From Nitrospirales bacterium (GTDB lineage: Bacteria; Nitrospirota; Nitrospiria; Nitrospirales; UBA8639): a DNA stretch of 44,551 bases. Below the pieces are notes generated by a model. The model ran no database searches, had not been told where the DNA came from, and saw nothing but the letters and a program-made list of their open reading frames with translations. Of this stretch, positions 20,639-29,179 are shown in pieces. Within the stretch, counting starts at the first letter, position 1, and the number at the start of each line of letters is the position of its first letter. Location: positions 1-44,551 of the forward strand of contig JAJDBR010000171.1 in NCBI GenBank assembly GCA_029261275.1. The letters run 5' to 3'. The translations under genes were made by a program, and so were the position numbers.

Positions 20639-22966
20639 ATGTCCGATCCCACATTTCCCATCAGTTCGGCTCAGAAAGAGAAAGCTCGATCAGGCCGTAT
20701 GCAGGCCGCTCTCAAAAATTTTCTTGACCTAACGGTTAGGCGGAAATGGCTCATTGGTACCTTGGTTCTATTGGGTGTGATCGTTGGAGGAGGGCTGGCC
20801 TGGATTAACAAGGATGTATTCCGTTCCAGTGCGATACTTGTCGTAGAACAAGAAAGAAGACATGAAGGATATGGCCTATCAGGAGAAGATGGGGATGTGG
20901 CCGAGCGGGTGTCGAGGATTTCTCAACGTATCTTAAGTCGGACTCATCTTCGCAACGTTGTGGATGAATTTAATTTGTCACCAGATATAGTTAATGCTCA
21001 AGGATATGAAGCGGTGATCGGGGGTCTTCGAGAAAATATCAAAATTGAAATGAAAAGCGATGGTCGGGAATTGGAAGCGCTGCTCATTTCCTTTGCCCAC
21101 CATAATCCAATGACGGCTATGAAGGTCACCACAAAATTGGCGTCACAATACATTCATGAATATAGAAAAATGCAGGAGCCGATCATTGACCGAGCCAACG
21201 AGGTTCTGCAGCAGGAGCTGGTGATCGCTAAAAACTCCATGACAGATAACGAGAGCGTATTGAACGAATATGCGCGGAGGTTTTTGCGAGAATTACCAGG
21301 GCAATTAGAGACAAACCTTCGCGCTCTTGATCGTTTGCAGTTAGAGAAAATGCGGATTCAGGAATCACTCCAAAGGTTACAGTCCCGCCTGGTACTGGTG
21401 CGGAAGTCGATCATTAATCATGAGTCTCAGTCGTCTCTCCTTCAAGAGCAGGCGAATGGGAATGAAGGCGAATTTTCCGTCAGACAATTAGCCCAACTCA
21501 AAAAAACGTTAGAGCAAATGATTCGTGAATCAAGCGTAGACAATCCTGGAATTGATTTCTTGACACGTCAAATTGAAAAACTTGAAGCTGTGGTGGCTCG
21601 GCATGAGAGCTCAAGCCATGAGTCTGAACAAGGGGATTCTGACCCGTATTTAGGAGAAATACGAAATGAACGGGAAGAGGTAACAACTCAAATAGCCAGC
21701 TTGAGATCGCAACTTAAAAAAACGTCTGTTGCCATGGCCGCTTTGGAGGGACGAATTCAGCGGACCCCAGAGCGTGAGCAGGAGCTGTTAGTCCTTGAGC
21801 GGGCTTATGATCGTATGAAAGAGAATTATCAACATCTTCAGCAGAAACAGATCAATGGCCGAATGTCGGATACTCTTAAAATGCGTCAAAAAATTGAGGA
21901 GATCCACATTTTCGATGCAGCCAATTTCCCTAGCACACCGGAGGGCAGGCCTCGGATATTCCTTGTTCTTGGAGGACTTGCAGGTGGTGTGGGATTGGGA
22001 TTAGGTCTGGCGATGTTGTTAGATGTCTTTTTCCCCACCTTTCGGCGTTCTGCTGATGTGGAGTTGTCGCTAGGATTTCCTTTGCTCGCGACGATTCCCA
22101 GATTTCAATTGGCATATGGCAAGCCCGTGAACATGTTATCACCCGTGGTGGAATCGCCCATGAAGAAGAGTGGAAGCGCTGATGGAACCGTTATGAGTGA
22201 TTACGTCGATGCGGCAGGAATGGGAAGAAGAAAATCTGTATCCCAGGGCAGGACCTCCACTCATCTGCAATTTTCCGCGCAATTAAATTTAGTTTCAAGG
22301 TGGCGCCCTCAATCCGTGGTCGCCGAGCAATTTCGTGTTGCCGCCACGCGGTTGGACCTTTTGGGTGATCGTCCCATGGGAAATGTTGTTTTAGTGTCGA
22401 GTGCGATGAAGGGAGAAGGCAAAACGTCAACGGTAGCGAATCTGGCCTATACATTGGCTCGGGACCTTGATGAACCAACTCTCGTGATTGATTGTGATTA
22501 TAAACGTCCTAACGTACATAATGTTTTTGATGTGCATCCTTATCCAGGTGTTGCAGATTATCTGGCTGGCCAGGATTCTTTAGAATCCTGTTTTCAGCAA
22601 TATTCAGATGTGCCATTATGGTGTATGTCAGTAGGAGATGTAGAGACCAACCCTGTCTCCTTAGCAAAATTGCAATATCTTTCTGTGCTGATCGAGTCGG
22701 TCCGATCGCGATATCGGTTTATCATGTTGGATGGTCCCCCCATTCTCCCTCTTGCAGATATTAACGTTTTGAGTCGGCTGGCGGACATTGTGTTAATGGT
22801 GGTTCGCTCAGGGACCACGCCTAAAGATGTGGTGCAAAAGGCTTCAGAAATGCTTCAAAATTCATGTCCCATAAGAATGATTCTCACTGATGCTTGGTCT
22901 CAAGGTGTCCCAAATTATGTGGGCCATAGGTATTCGAATTCAAAATTACTTTCTCGACAATCCTGA
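20639..22966 (+). CDS. Polysaccharide co-polymerase / tyrosine autokinase (Wzc-like BY-kinase)
   Basis: About 775 aa from ATG 20639; a TTG at 20582 would add 19 residues and neither start has a strong ribosome site. A first membrane helix (WLIGTLVLLGVIVGGGLAWI) and a second (IFLVLGGLAGGVGLGLGLAM) bracket a long Wzz-type periplasmic coiled-coil region. The cytoplasmic kinase follows: Walker A GEGKTST (about residue 592), Walker A' VIDCDYKRP and Walker B IMLDGPP. The C-terminal tail has only two tyrosines (NYVGHRYS), fewer than classical Wzc. Such proteins set chain length and export of capsule or exopolysaccharide by cycling tyrosine phosphorylation. It is controlled by a sigma-54 promoter. 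No glycosyltransferase or Wza/Wzx gene is in the window, so it is an isolated member of that pathway. Confidence 0.9.
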   Translation: MSDPTFPISSAQKEKARSGRMQAALKNFLDLTVRRKWLIGTLVLLGVIVGGGLAWINKDVFRSSAILVVEQERRHEGYGLSGEDGDVAERVSRISQRILSRTHLRNVVDEFNLSPDIVNAQGYEAVIGGLRENIKIEMKSDGRELEALLISFAHHNPMTAMKVTTKLASQYIHEYRKMQEPIIDRANEVLQQELVIAKNSMTDNESVLNEYARRFLRELPGQLETNLRALDRLQLEKMRIQESLQRLQSRLVLVRKSIINHESQSSLLQEQANGNEGEFSVRQLAQLKKTLEQMIRESSVDNPGIDFLTRQIEKLEAVVARHESSSHESEQGDSDPYLGEIRNEREEVTTQIASLRSQLKKTSVAMAALEGRIQRTPEREQELLVLERAYDRMKENYQHLQQKQINGRMSDTLKMRQKIEEIHIFDAANFPSTPEGRPRIFLVLGGLAGGVGLGLGLAMLLDVFFPTFRRSADVELSLGFPLLATIPRFQLAYGKPVNMLSPVVESPMKKSGSADGTVMSDYVDAAGMGRRKSVSQGRTSTHLQFSAQLNLVSRWRPQSVVAEQFRVAATRLDLLGDRPMGNVVLVSSAMKGEGKTSTVANLAYTLARDLDEPTLVIDCDYKRPNVHNVFDVHPYPGVADYLAGQDSLESCFQQYSDVPLWCMSVGDVETNPVSLAKLQYLSVLIESVRSRYRFIMLDGPPILPLADINVLSRLADIVLMVVRSGTTPKDVVQKASEMLQNSCPIRMILTDAWSQGVPNYVGHRYSNSKLLSRQS

Positions 22967-23473
22967 CCTCAGCTGCTCTCGACTGCTAGGCGAGCATTCT
23001 GTCGATGAAGGTGTGTAGAATAATACCTGCCTAGTCAGAAGTGGTAGATTAAATACCGGGGAACATAGTGGGGAGGGGGAATTGAGAGATCCTCGGTGGA
23101 GAAGGGGGTGATTGATTGGGCTGCTCCTCGTTGGAGTTATCCATCCTGTCATTGCGGTGTGAGGCATTGTATGATGAAGCACTCAACGAACGTCCACCGC
23201 AGAGAAAATTCAAAACCCTAATGAATGGGAATGAATATTTAATGAATATGGCCAAATATGGTCTGTATCATTTTCTGATTTTTCTGGAAGCAACCGGATC
23301 TTAAGGAACGATAAACCAGAGAATTGCTTTTAGCCGATCTTCGATGTTCATATTGGATACGTGTATCCCTATTACCCAGATTGACGAGGGGTGACGATGA
23401 TCTTTCAAATTCTTGAGCGAGAACGTGATTGCCCAAGAGAGCTGAATGTCCGTTTTTTTCTTAATTTTTAACC
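22967..23473 (+). other. Intergenic region between BY-kinase and histidine kinase genes
   Basis: About 500 bp. Besides the doubtful small frame at 23116-23304 I see no gene, no clear terminator and no convincing promoter. The sequence between 23305 and 23473 is AT-rich and leads directly to the kinase ATG, which lacks a ribosome site. Confidence 0.35.
23116..23304 (+). CDS. Doubtful small protein with an anti-sigma NepR-like phrase
   Basis: 62 aa from TTG 23116 behind GAAGGGGGTG. The segment LYDEALNERPPQRKFKTL resembles the core of NepR-type anti-sigma factors (LYDxVLNEPxPxRxxxLL), but it is short and could be chance. NepR proteins are best known from alphaproteobacteria, which makes a true match less likely here. 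It is listed so that the similarity can be tested. Confidence 0.2.
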   Translation: MGCSSLELSILSLRCEALYDEALNERPPQRKFKTLMNGNEYLMNMAKYGLYHFLIFLEATGS

Positions 23474-24958
23474 ATGCTTTCTCGACTCTCAATTTTTTGG
23501 CGGTTGGCTTTGGGGTATGTGACGATTCTTGCCCTGGTGATAGGAGTCAACTTGTATATCCTGAATCAATTTCGGGCCATAACAGACCTCGGTGCTGAGC
23601 TGGCCACTCATCATTTCCCAGCAGTTGAAACCGCGAAACAGTTAATTTCCAGTCTCTATGCCCAATTAAAAAGTGACAAACAGTATTTGGTGCTTCGAGA
23701 CACCACGCTTCTGAAAGACTTCTTGCAGGAAGCCGAAAATTTCCGAAAGACGCTAACCGCGCTTGAAGATCAAGAACAACAGGAAACGACACGGAAATCT
23801 CTCCAAAAGGTGAAGTCGAATCATGATGAATTTCATACGCTGTTTTTGAATGTTGGTGTAGAGCAAGCCGATCGTTCACCGCTTGCTATTGCCAATTACG
23901 AACGCAACCGCGATATGCTTATCGAGGCCATGACCCAAGCCATAAATGCCTACATCACATCCCAAGAAGCCAGTGTTGGGGCCATTCTTCGAGATTCCCA
24001 TCTTCGTTCCGTTCAGGCTCAAGCTCTGACCCAACAACTACTGATGATGGCTCTAGTCTTAGGCCTTGGCTTGGCCGGTATTGCCAGCTATAGTATTCTC
24101 CGTCCCCTGCGGCGCGTGAAGGCTCAGATTCGCCGTATTGGGCAGGGCCATTTTGGAGGGACGATTCCTCAGGCGGTACCTCAGGAATTGCGAGACCTCG
24201 TGGATCAAGTCAATTGGATGGGGGAAAAGCTTCAGAAATTAGATGAAATGAAATCGGAATTTTTGGCGAATATTTCTCATGAATTGCGGACACCACTGAC
24301 CTCGATTCGAGAAGGTTCTCAATTGCTGCTTGATGGGATTCCCGGGGAATTGACCAACGATCAACGCGAAACGCTTTCCATTATTTCGGATAGTAGCCAA
24401 CGATTGAATCAGTTGATCGGAAATCTGTTGGATCTCTCAAGGATGGAAGCGGATATGGTGTCCTATAATTTACATCCCACTGATTTGAATCGGTTGGCGA
24501 TTCGATCAACGGAGAAAGTTAAATTTTTAGCCGATCGAAAAAATATTCATATGGACATCGACTTACATCCTGGAAAAAATAAATTACAGGAAGTGGATAG
24601 TCAGAGGATGGAGCAAGTCTTCGAAAATCTTTTGGCGAATGCCATTAAATTTAGTCCGAAGGGTGCGACAATTTTGATTCAATCGAAGCCCGATGGAACC
24701 AATATGGGCATCCATTTTAAGATTGAAGATACCGGGCCAGGGATACCCGAAGACGATTTACCCCATATTTTTGAACGATTCTACCAGGGGAAAACCCAAG
24801 AAGGTCGTGTGTATGTCGGAAGTGGCATCGGGTTAGCATTAGCCAAGCGCGTCGTTGACGATCATGGTGGCGCTATTTGGGCAGAAAGTACCTTGGGAAA
24901 AGGCACGGCGTTGCATTTTACGGTTTCGCCTCAAAAATCTGTGAAGGTGCTTCACTAA
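23474..24958 (+). CDS. Sensor histidine kinase, GlrK/QseE-like
   Basis: 494 aa. A membrane helix near residues 8-30 (LALGYVTILALVIGVNLYIL), a helical four-helix-bundle periplasmic domain, and a second helix near 190-210 (LLMMALVLGLGLAGIASYSI) are followed by HAMP. HisKA has the phospho-acceptor His at about 269 (NISHELRTPL). The ATPase domain shows the N box (NLLANAIKFSP), G1 (DTGPGIP) and G2 (GSGIGLAL). The gene heads an arrangement of kinase, lipoprotein and sigma-54 regulator matching the enterobacterial glrK-qseG-glrR order (qseE-qseG-qseF), where the lipoprotein helps sensing at the envelope. The next gene starts 12 bases past its stop. The stimulus is unknown; envelope stress is the usual inference. 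Confidence 0.88.
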   Translation: MLSRLSIFWRLALGYVTILALVIGVNLYILNQFRAITDLGAELATHHFPAVETAKQLISSLYAQLKSDKQYLVLRDTTLLKDFLQEAENFRKTLTALEDQEQQETTRKSLQKVKSNHDEFHTLFLNVGVEQADRSPLAIANYERNRDMLIEAMTQAINAYITSQEASVGAILRDSHLRSVQAQALTQQLLMMALVLGLGLAGIASYSILRPLRRVKAQIRRIGQGHFGGTIPQAVPQELRDLVDQVNWMGEKLQKLDEMKSEFLANISHELRTPLTSIREGSQLLLDGIPGELTNDQRETLSIISDSSQRLNQLIGNLLDLSRMEADMVSYNLHPTDLNRLAIRSTEKVKFLADRKNIHMDIDLHPGKNKLQEVDSQRMEQVFENLLANAIKFSPKGATILIQSKPDGTNMGIHFKIEDTGPGIPEDDLPHIFERFYQGKTQEGRVYVGSGIGLALAKRVVDDHGGAIWAESTLGKGTALHFTVSPQKSVKVLH

Positions 24959-24970
24959 GTCTGAACGTTT

Positions 24971-25795
24971 ATGGCGATTTGTCAGAAGGGAACAGTGCCA
25001 GCCATTCCAATCATGCTTGGCCTACTCTTGTTGAGTGCATGCACAGCATCGACTTGGAATACCGAACAGCCCGTTGCACTTCACACCGTGACGGCTAGCA
25101 ATCTCGCTCTCGTTTTAGAGCCGGAGCGGGAAGATGTCTCTTATTTTAAGGCCATAGCTGAAGATCAGGAAAAACGATTGGGGCTATGTAAAGATGAAGA
25201 TGTTTGCAGGGAAGCCCACTTTCTTCGTGGTCTGTCGGCGCTGTATGAAAACCGTGAATTGGCGGCGTTGCATTTTCGAAAGGTCGTGATCTCTCGACCC
25301 TCAAGTCTCTTAGCGAGTGAAAGCCGATTTTGGTTATGGTTTTTGGATGTGTTGAATACCCCGAACAATGCAGGCCTGACCTCGAATGAACTGATTAAAC
25401 GATTGACCCGCGAAATCGTTGACAAAGAATTGTCGATTCATGAATTGAGTGGAAAGCTAGAGAATTCCCCGGTAGACAGCCTGAAAAATGAATTAGTGGC
25501 CAAGGATGAACTGGTCAAAAAGCAGAAACAAGTGTTGGCCAACTTGGCCAAACAACTTGAACAGGCCAAAATTGACCAAACGACTCGCCAGGAGGTTCAA
25601 CATGCTCTCAAAGCCAGTGAGCAAAAAGTCGTAGAGTTAACCAATCAATTAGAAGCATTGCGGCGAATTGATCAGGAAATTCGAGAAAAAGCCCCCCCCA
25701 CACGCCCTTCCGACAAAATGACGCCAAGCTCAGACATGGAACCTCCGCTCAAGAAGAGTGAGACTAGTCCTGAAGAGAGCAAGCCGTTACCGTAA
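24971..25795 (+). CDS. QseG-like outer-membrane lipoprotein
   Basis: 274 aa with a lipoprotein signal (IMLGLLLLSAC, lipobox LSAC). The mature part starts with a helical repeat-like region (HFLRGLSALYENRELAALHF, TPR-like). It continues with a long coiled coil (about 135-235) rich in Leu/Lys/Glu and ends in a Pro/Ser tail. In the GlrK-QseG-GlrR system the lipoprotein QseG is needed for kinase activation. Length, position and coiled coil fit that role, while direct sequence match to QseG is weak by eye. It shares the operon with the kinase and probably with the downstream regulator (137-base gap). Confidence 0.7.
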   Translation: MAICQKGTVPAIPIMLGLLLLSACTASTWNTEQPVALHTVTASNLALVLEPEREDVSYFKAIAEDQEKRLGLCKDEDVCREAHFLRGLSALYENRELAALHFRKVVISRPSSLLASESRFWLWFLDVLNTPNNAGLTSNELIKRLTREIVDKELSIHELSGKLENSPVDSLKNELVAKDELVKKQKQVLANLAKQLEQAKIDQTTRQEVQHALKASEQKVVELTNQLEALRRIDQEIREKAPPTRPSDKMTPSSDMEPPLKKSETSPEESKPLP

Positions 25796-25932
25796 GAATT
25801 GAAAAATTTGGAATGAGGTCTGAAGAGGTCAGAAAAATGAACTGACACCATCGAGAAAGCATTGTGAACCTCATGACTATTATCTTGGCAAAACAGGCGA
25901 AATTATTTTCCTGAGAAATGACAGGAGCTATT

Positions 25933-27327
25933 ATGTCTGACGAACGAATTCTTGTTGTGGATGACGATCCAAGTTTATTGACCTTACTCAAGATGCGGCT
26001 GAATTCCATGGGATTTGTGGTCACTGCCTGTGGATCGGGTGAAGATGCGCTGCATTGTGCTCAGGAAGACCCGTATGACTTTGCGATCTTGGATCTTCGG
26101 TTACCTGACGCCGATGGTTTGGATCTGATGGAAGAATTGCATCAATATCAAACTAATCTTCCTGTGCTGATTTTGACCGCACATGGGTGCATCCCAAATG
26201 CCGTACAAGCGATGAAAAAAGGGGCGTATGGCTATTTAACCAAACCATTCGATGATAAAGAATTGCAGGAGAGTATAGATAAGGCCCTGACCACCAAGCG
26301 GATGAGTGAGGAAATTCATCGGCTGCAACTGTTGGTAAATGAGTTATACGGGTTAGACAACGTTGTCGCCCGCAGTCCGCAGATGCATGCTGTACTTCAG
26401 CAAGTCGCTCGTGTGGCGAAGACCGATACAACGGTGTGTATTTCAGGAGAAACCGGCACCGGGAAAGAAGTCATTGCTCGCGTGATTCACTGTAATAGCC
26501 CACGAGCTTCCAAGCCGTTTATGGCGGTGAATTGTGCTGCGATTCCAGAAACCCTCTTTGAAAGCGAGCTCTTTGGGCACCTCAAAGGCTCGTTTACAGG
26601 GGCTCATCAGAATAAACGTGGATTAATCCATAGTGCCGATAAAGGCACCTTATTTTTAGATGAAATTGGAGAAATGCCACTGGCGCTCCAGGGTAAACTT
26701 CTCCGCACTATCCAAAATCGGGAAATTTTACCTGTTGGCGGGCAGATCCCTATCAAGGTTGATGTGAGAATTTTAGCCGCGACGAATAAAGATCTAGAGT
26801 TAGCGGTCCGGGAGAAGCGATTTCGTGAAGATCTCTATTATCGTATTCAGGTCGTGCCGCTTCATCTTCCTCCCTTGCGGGAACGGCGGGAGGACATTCC
26901 CTCTTTGGCCCAATTTTTCCTCACACGTCATGCGGAACATCATCACAAGGTCGTCAAAGGATTTGCACCGGATGCCCTGCAACGTTTGATGACGCATGCA
27001 TGGCCGGGAAATGTTCGAGAATTGGAAAATATGATTGAACGGTCAGTGGTGATGTCGCCTCAAGAGACCATCACCACTGAGTTCCTGCCTCTAGTCTCTC
27101 AAGAAACCACCCAACCTGGGAGTTTGCAACCGCTAACAGAAGCCAAAGAGGCCTTTGAGCGGGACTACCTCAAAGACTTATTGCAAACGACGCAAGGCAA
27201 TATCTCACGGGCGTCACAGATCGCCGGCCGATATCGAGCAGATTTTTACAAGCTATTGAAAAAATATGGTCTCCATCCTTCTGATAAATCACCTGAAATT
27301 TCTCCGCGTGCTCCCCGTTCTGACTAG
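25933..27327 (+). CDS. Sigma-54-dependent response regulator, GlrR/QseF-like
   Basis: ATG 25933 is chosen because CAGGAG lies just upstream; an ATG at 25918 is also in frame. 464 aa. The receiver has acidic residues (VVDDDPS), phospho-acceptor D54 (ILDLRLPDADG), the Thr of LILTAH and Lys in LTKPFD. The AAA+ domain shows Walker A GETGTGKE (172-179), the sigma-54 loop as GSFTGA (219-224, Ser in place of the more common Ala), Walker B TLFLDEIGE, and WPGNVREL. A Fis-type helix-turn-helix ends near residue 445. It is the cognate output partner of the upstream kinase. Whether it activates any of the promoters seen here is unknown. Confidence 0.92.
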   Translation: MSDERILVVDDDPSLLTLLKMRLNSMGFVVTACGSGEDALHCAQEDPYDFAILDLRLPDADGLDLMEELHQYQTNLPVLILTAHGCIPNAVQAMKKGAYGYLTKPFDDKELQESIDKALTTKRMSEEIHRLQLLVNELYGLDNVVARSPQMHAVLQQVARVAKTDTTVCISGETGTGKEVIARVIHCNSPRASKPFMAVNCAAIPETLFESELFGHLKGSFTGAHQNKRGLIHSADKGTLFLDEIGEMPLALQGKLLRTIQNREILPVGGQIPIKVDVRILAATNKDLELAVREKRFREDLYYRIQVVPLHLPPLRERREDIPSLAQFFLTRHAEHHHKVVKGFAPDALQRLMTHAWPGNVRELENMIERSVVMSPQETITTEFLPLVSQETTQPGSLQPLTEAKEAFERDYLKDLLQTTQGNISRASQIAGRYRADFYKLLKKYGLHPSDKSPEISPRAPRSD

Positions 27328-27892
27328 GGGCCAAACAAGAATATCCATACTGTTAAAAAATTAAACTATGCCAATCGAAAAATATCTTTTGAGGAATACT
27401 GCCTAATCCCTGATTCCATGTGGAAGATGCGGCTACCTTGACTATTGCTCCTTTAGTCCCGACGCTCAAAGATCCTAGAATTTACAGCTTCCAGCCTTTG
27501 ATTTTTTCTTTTTGAAGCCAGGTTGTTGATTCGAGCGAGATTGGTTAGGGAGAGTTGGACCATTTTCCTTTAGTTCTCCAGACAATTTTCCGAATACAAG
27601 TAGCAATTAGTCCGCTTTCATCACATATTGATGGAATAAACGGCAATCTGTTCCTATTTTTCAAGAATTTGAGTAATTATTGATATGTTAATGGGAAATT
27701 TTTCTAGCGGTTTTAAAGACCCTGAGTATGCTTTACCTTGGCCTTGCTGGCGGATCAGAGTAGTAATCAGATCTTTTTCATTCTTAGTATTTTTGCGCAG
27801 AAAAGATGTTTGTGAATACAGCCTAAAATCGAAGTGGGCTCAAGAGATCTAGATTTTGTGCTGGGGGAAGACTTGTGAATGAGGATTGGTAG
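27328..27892 (+). other. Intergenic region upstream of the PrsK-like kinase
   Basis: 565 bp, AT-rich, with no gene. I looked for a sigma-54 promoter: TTGCGC near 27794 lacks GG at the correct distance, and TTGGCC near 27738 lacks GC at the -12 distance. No terminator hairpin with a T-run is clear. The promoter of the PrsK-PrsR pair must lie here but I cannot point to it. Confidence 0.4.
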
Positions 27893-29116
27893 GTGAATAC
27901 CGAGTCAAGTGGCACTGGGTGGGATGGGCTGACGATTCCGTATTGTCCCACAAAGTATGATTATCGCGAAAAATGGTTGGAAATTACTGAAGTTTTTTCG
28001 GCCTGTCATGATACGCAGGAAATCTATGATCAATATTTGAAGTGGCTTAGCCGGACCTTTGATGTTCCTCGAATTACCATTTGGAAAAGGTTTAATGCTG
28101 ATGGGCGATTCCATCAGATTCGAACCGTCGATTCTGAAGATCCGTCTCCACCGATTGTCGGAACACATTCTTTGGTTCAAAGAATTCTTGCCAACAAAGG
28201 TCCCTTCAAAATTGATGAGGAAGGTCCTGAAGACGATGGCCTTCGAGAGCTTGCTCAAAACACCCAGGCGGCTATTTGTGTACCTCTGATCACCACTCAA
28301 GATGGTCTCCTTGGATTTTGCACGCTAAGCAATGGAATCGATGAACAATCGTATGATCTTGATGATTTTGATCTGCTGCGCGTTATTGCTCATCATGTCA
28401 CCATGTTAATCCTACAGTTTCAATTAGTTGAAGAATGGAGTGTGAGGGCAAAATGGGAAGCAGTCCATAAGTTTTCAGGTTTTTATCTCCACGATTTAAA
28501 AAACTTGGCATCGAGTTTATCAATGGTGGCTCAGAATGCAGAACAATACGGTCATGATCCGGAGTTTCAGGCGTCGGCGATGCGAACCGTTCGCCATACG
28601 TCTCAAGGTATCATGGATCTTATGGCCAAGTTAGCTGATGAATCCAGAGATATCGAGACGGATAGGGGGAGAAATGTTCAAACCATAGATTTAAATGATT
28701 TGATTGTGGAAACACTGGAAGCGATAAAGAAGGATGGATGTCGAACAATCCTTCATGCTGGAGAAGCCATTCCGAGCCTTCAATTAAAAATTGAATCCAT
28801 AAAACAAGTGTTGCTGAATGTGGTTCTCAATGCACAACAGGCCATGAATGGCCAAGGGGCCATCGATATCACCACGAGCTATGATGGACACTGTGTTTGG
28901 ATTGAAATTGAAGATGCCGGACCTGGAATTCCTGCAGCTCGCTTGGAAAATTTGTTTCAACCCTTTACCAGTTCAAAAGAAAATGGCCTGGGGGTTGGTC
29001 TGTATCAATGCAAGCAGATGGTGGAAGATAATCATGGGCAGATTCGCATTGAAAGCCAAGAAGGGCATGGAACAAAGGTTATCCTTACCTTTCTCCCTAA
29101 AACTGCCGATACGTAG
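27893..29116 (+). CDS. PrsK-like soluble histidine kinase (GAF + kinase core)
   Basis: From GTG 27893, 407 aa. A GAF domain occupies about residues 35-180 (CVPLITTQDGLLGFCTLS is the conserved end). The DHp helix has H200 in the HDLKN form (FYLHDLKNLASSLSMV), and the ATPase domain has NVVLNAQQAM, EDAGPGIP and GLGVGLYQCK. This GAF-HDLKN-ATPase core matches PrsK, the kinase of exosortase/PEP-CTERM systems. Full PrsK carries an N-terminal multi-span membrane region of about 280 residues, which is absent here, so this protein is cytoplasmic. It pairs with the PrsR-like regulator 63 bases downstream. No exosortase or PEP-CTERM protein is in the window. Confidence 0.8.
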   Translation: MNTESSGTGWDGLTIPYCPTKYDYREKWLEITEVFSACHDTQEIYDQYLKWLSRTFDVPRITIWKRFNADGRFHQIRTVDSEDPSPPIVGTHSLVQRILANKGPFKIDEEGPEDDGLRELAQNTQAAICVPLITTQDGLLGFCTLSNGIDEQSYDLDDFDLLRVIAHHVTMLILQFQLVEEWSVRAKWEAVHKFSGFYLHDLKNLASSLSMVAQNAEQYGHDPEFQASAMRTVRHTSQGIMDLMAKLADESRDIETDRGRNVQTIDLNDLIVETLEAIKKDGCRTILHAGEAIPSLQLKIESIKQVLLNVVLNAQQAMNGQGAIDITTSYDGHCVWIEIEDAGPGIPAARLENLFQPFTSSKENGLGVGLYQCKQMVEDNHGQIRIESQEGHGTKVILTFLPKTADT

Positions 29117-29179
29117 GGTGGTCAGAAAAAATACTCGTTTGTTGGGTTGTGAGTTTTTAATAATCATTTTTTGAGCCAC

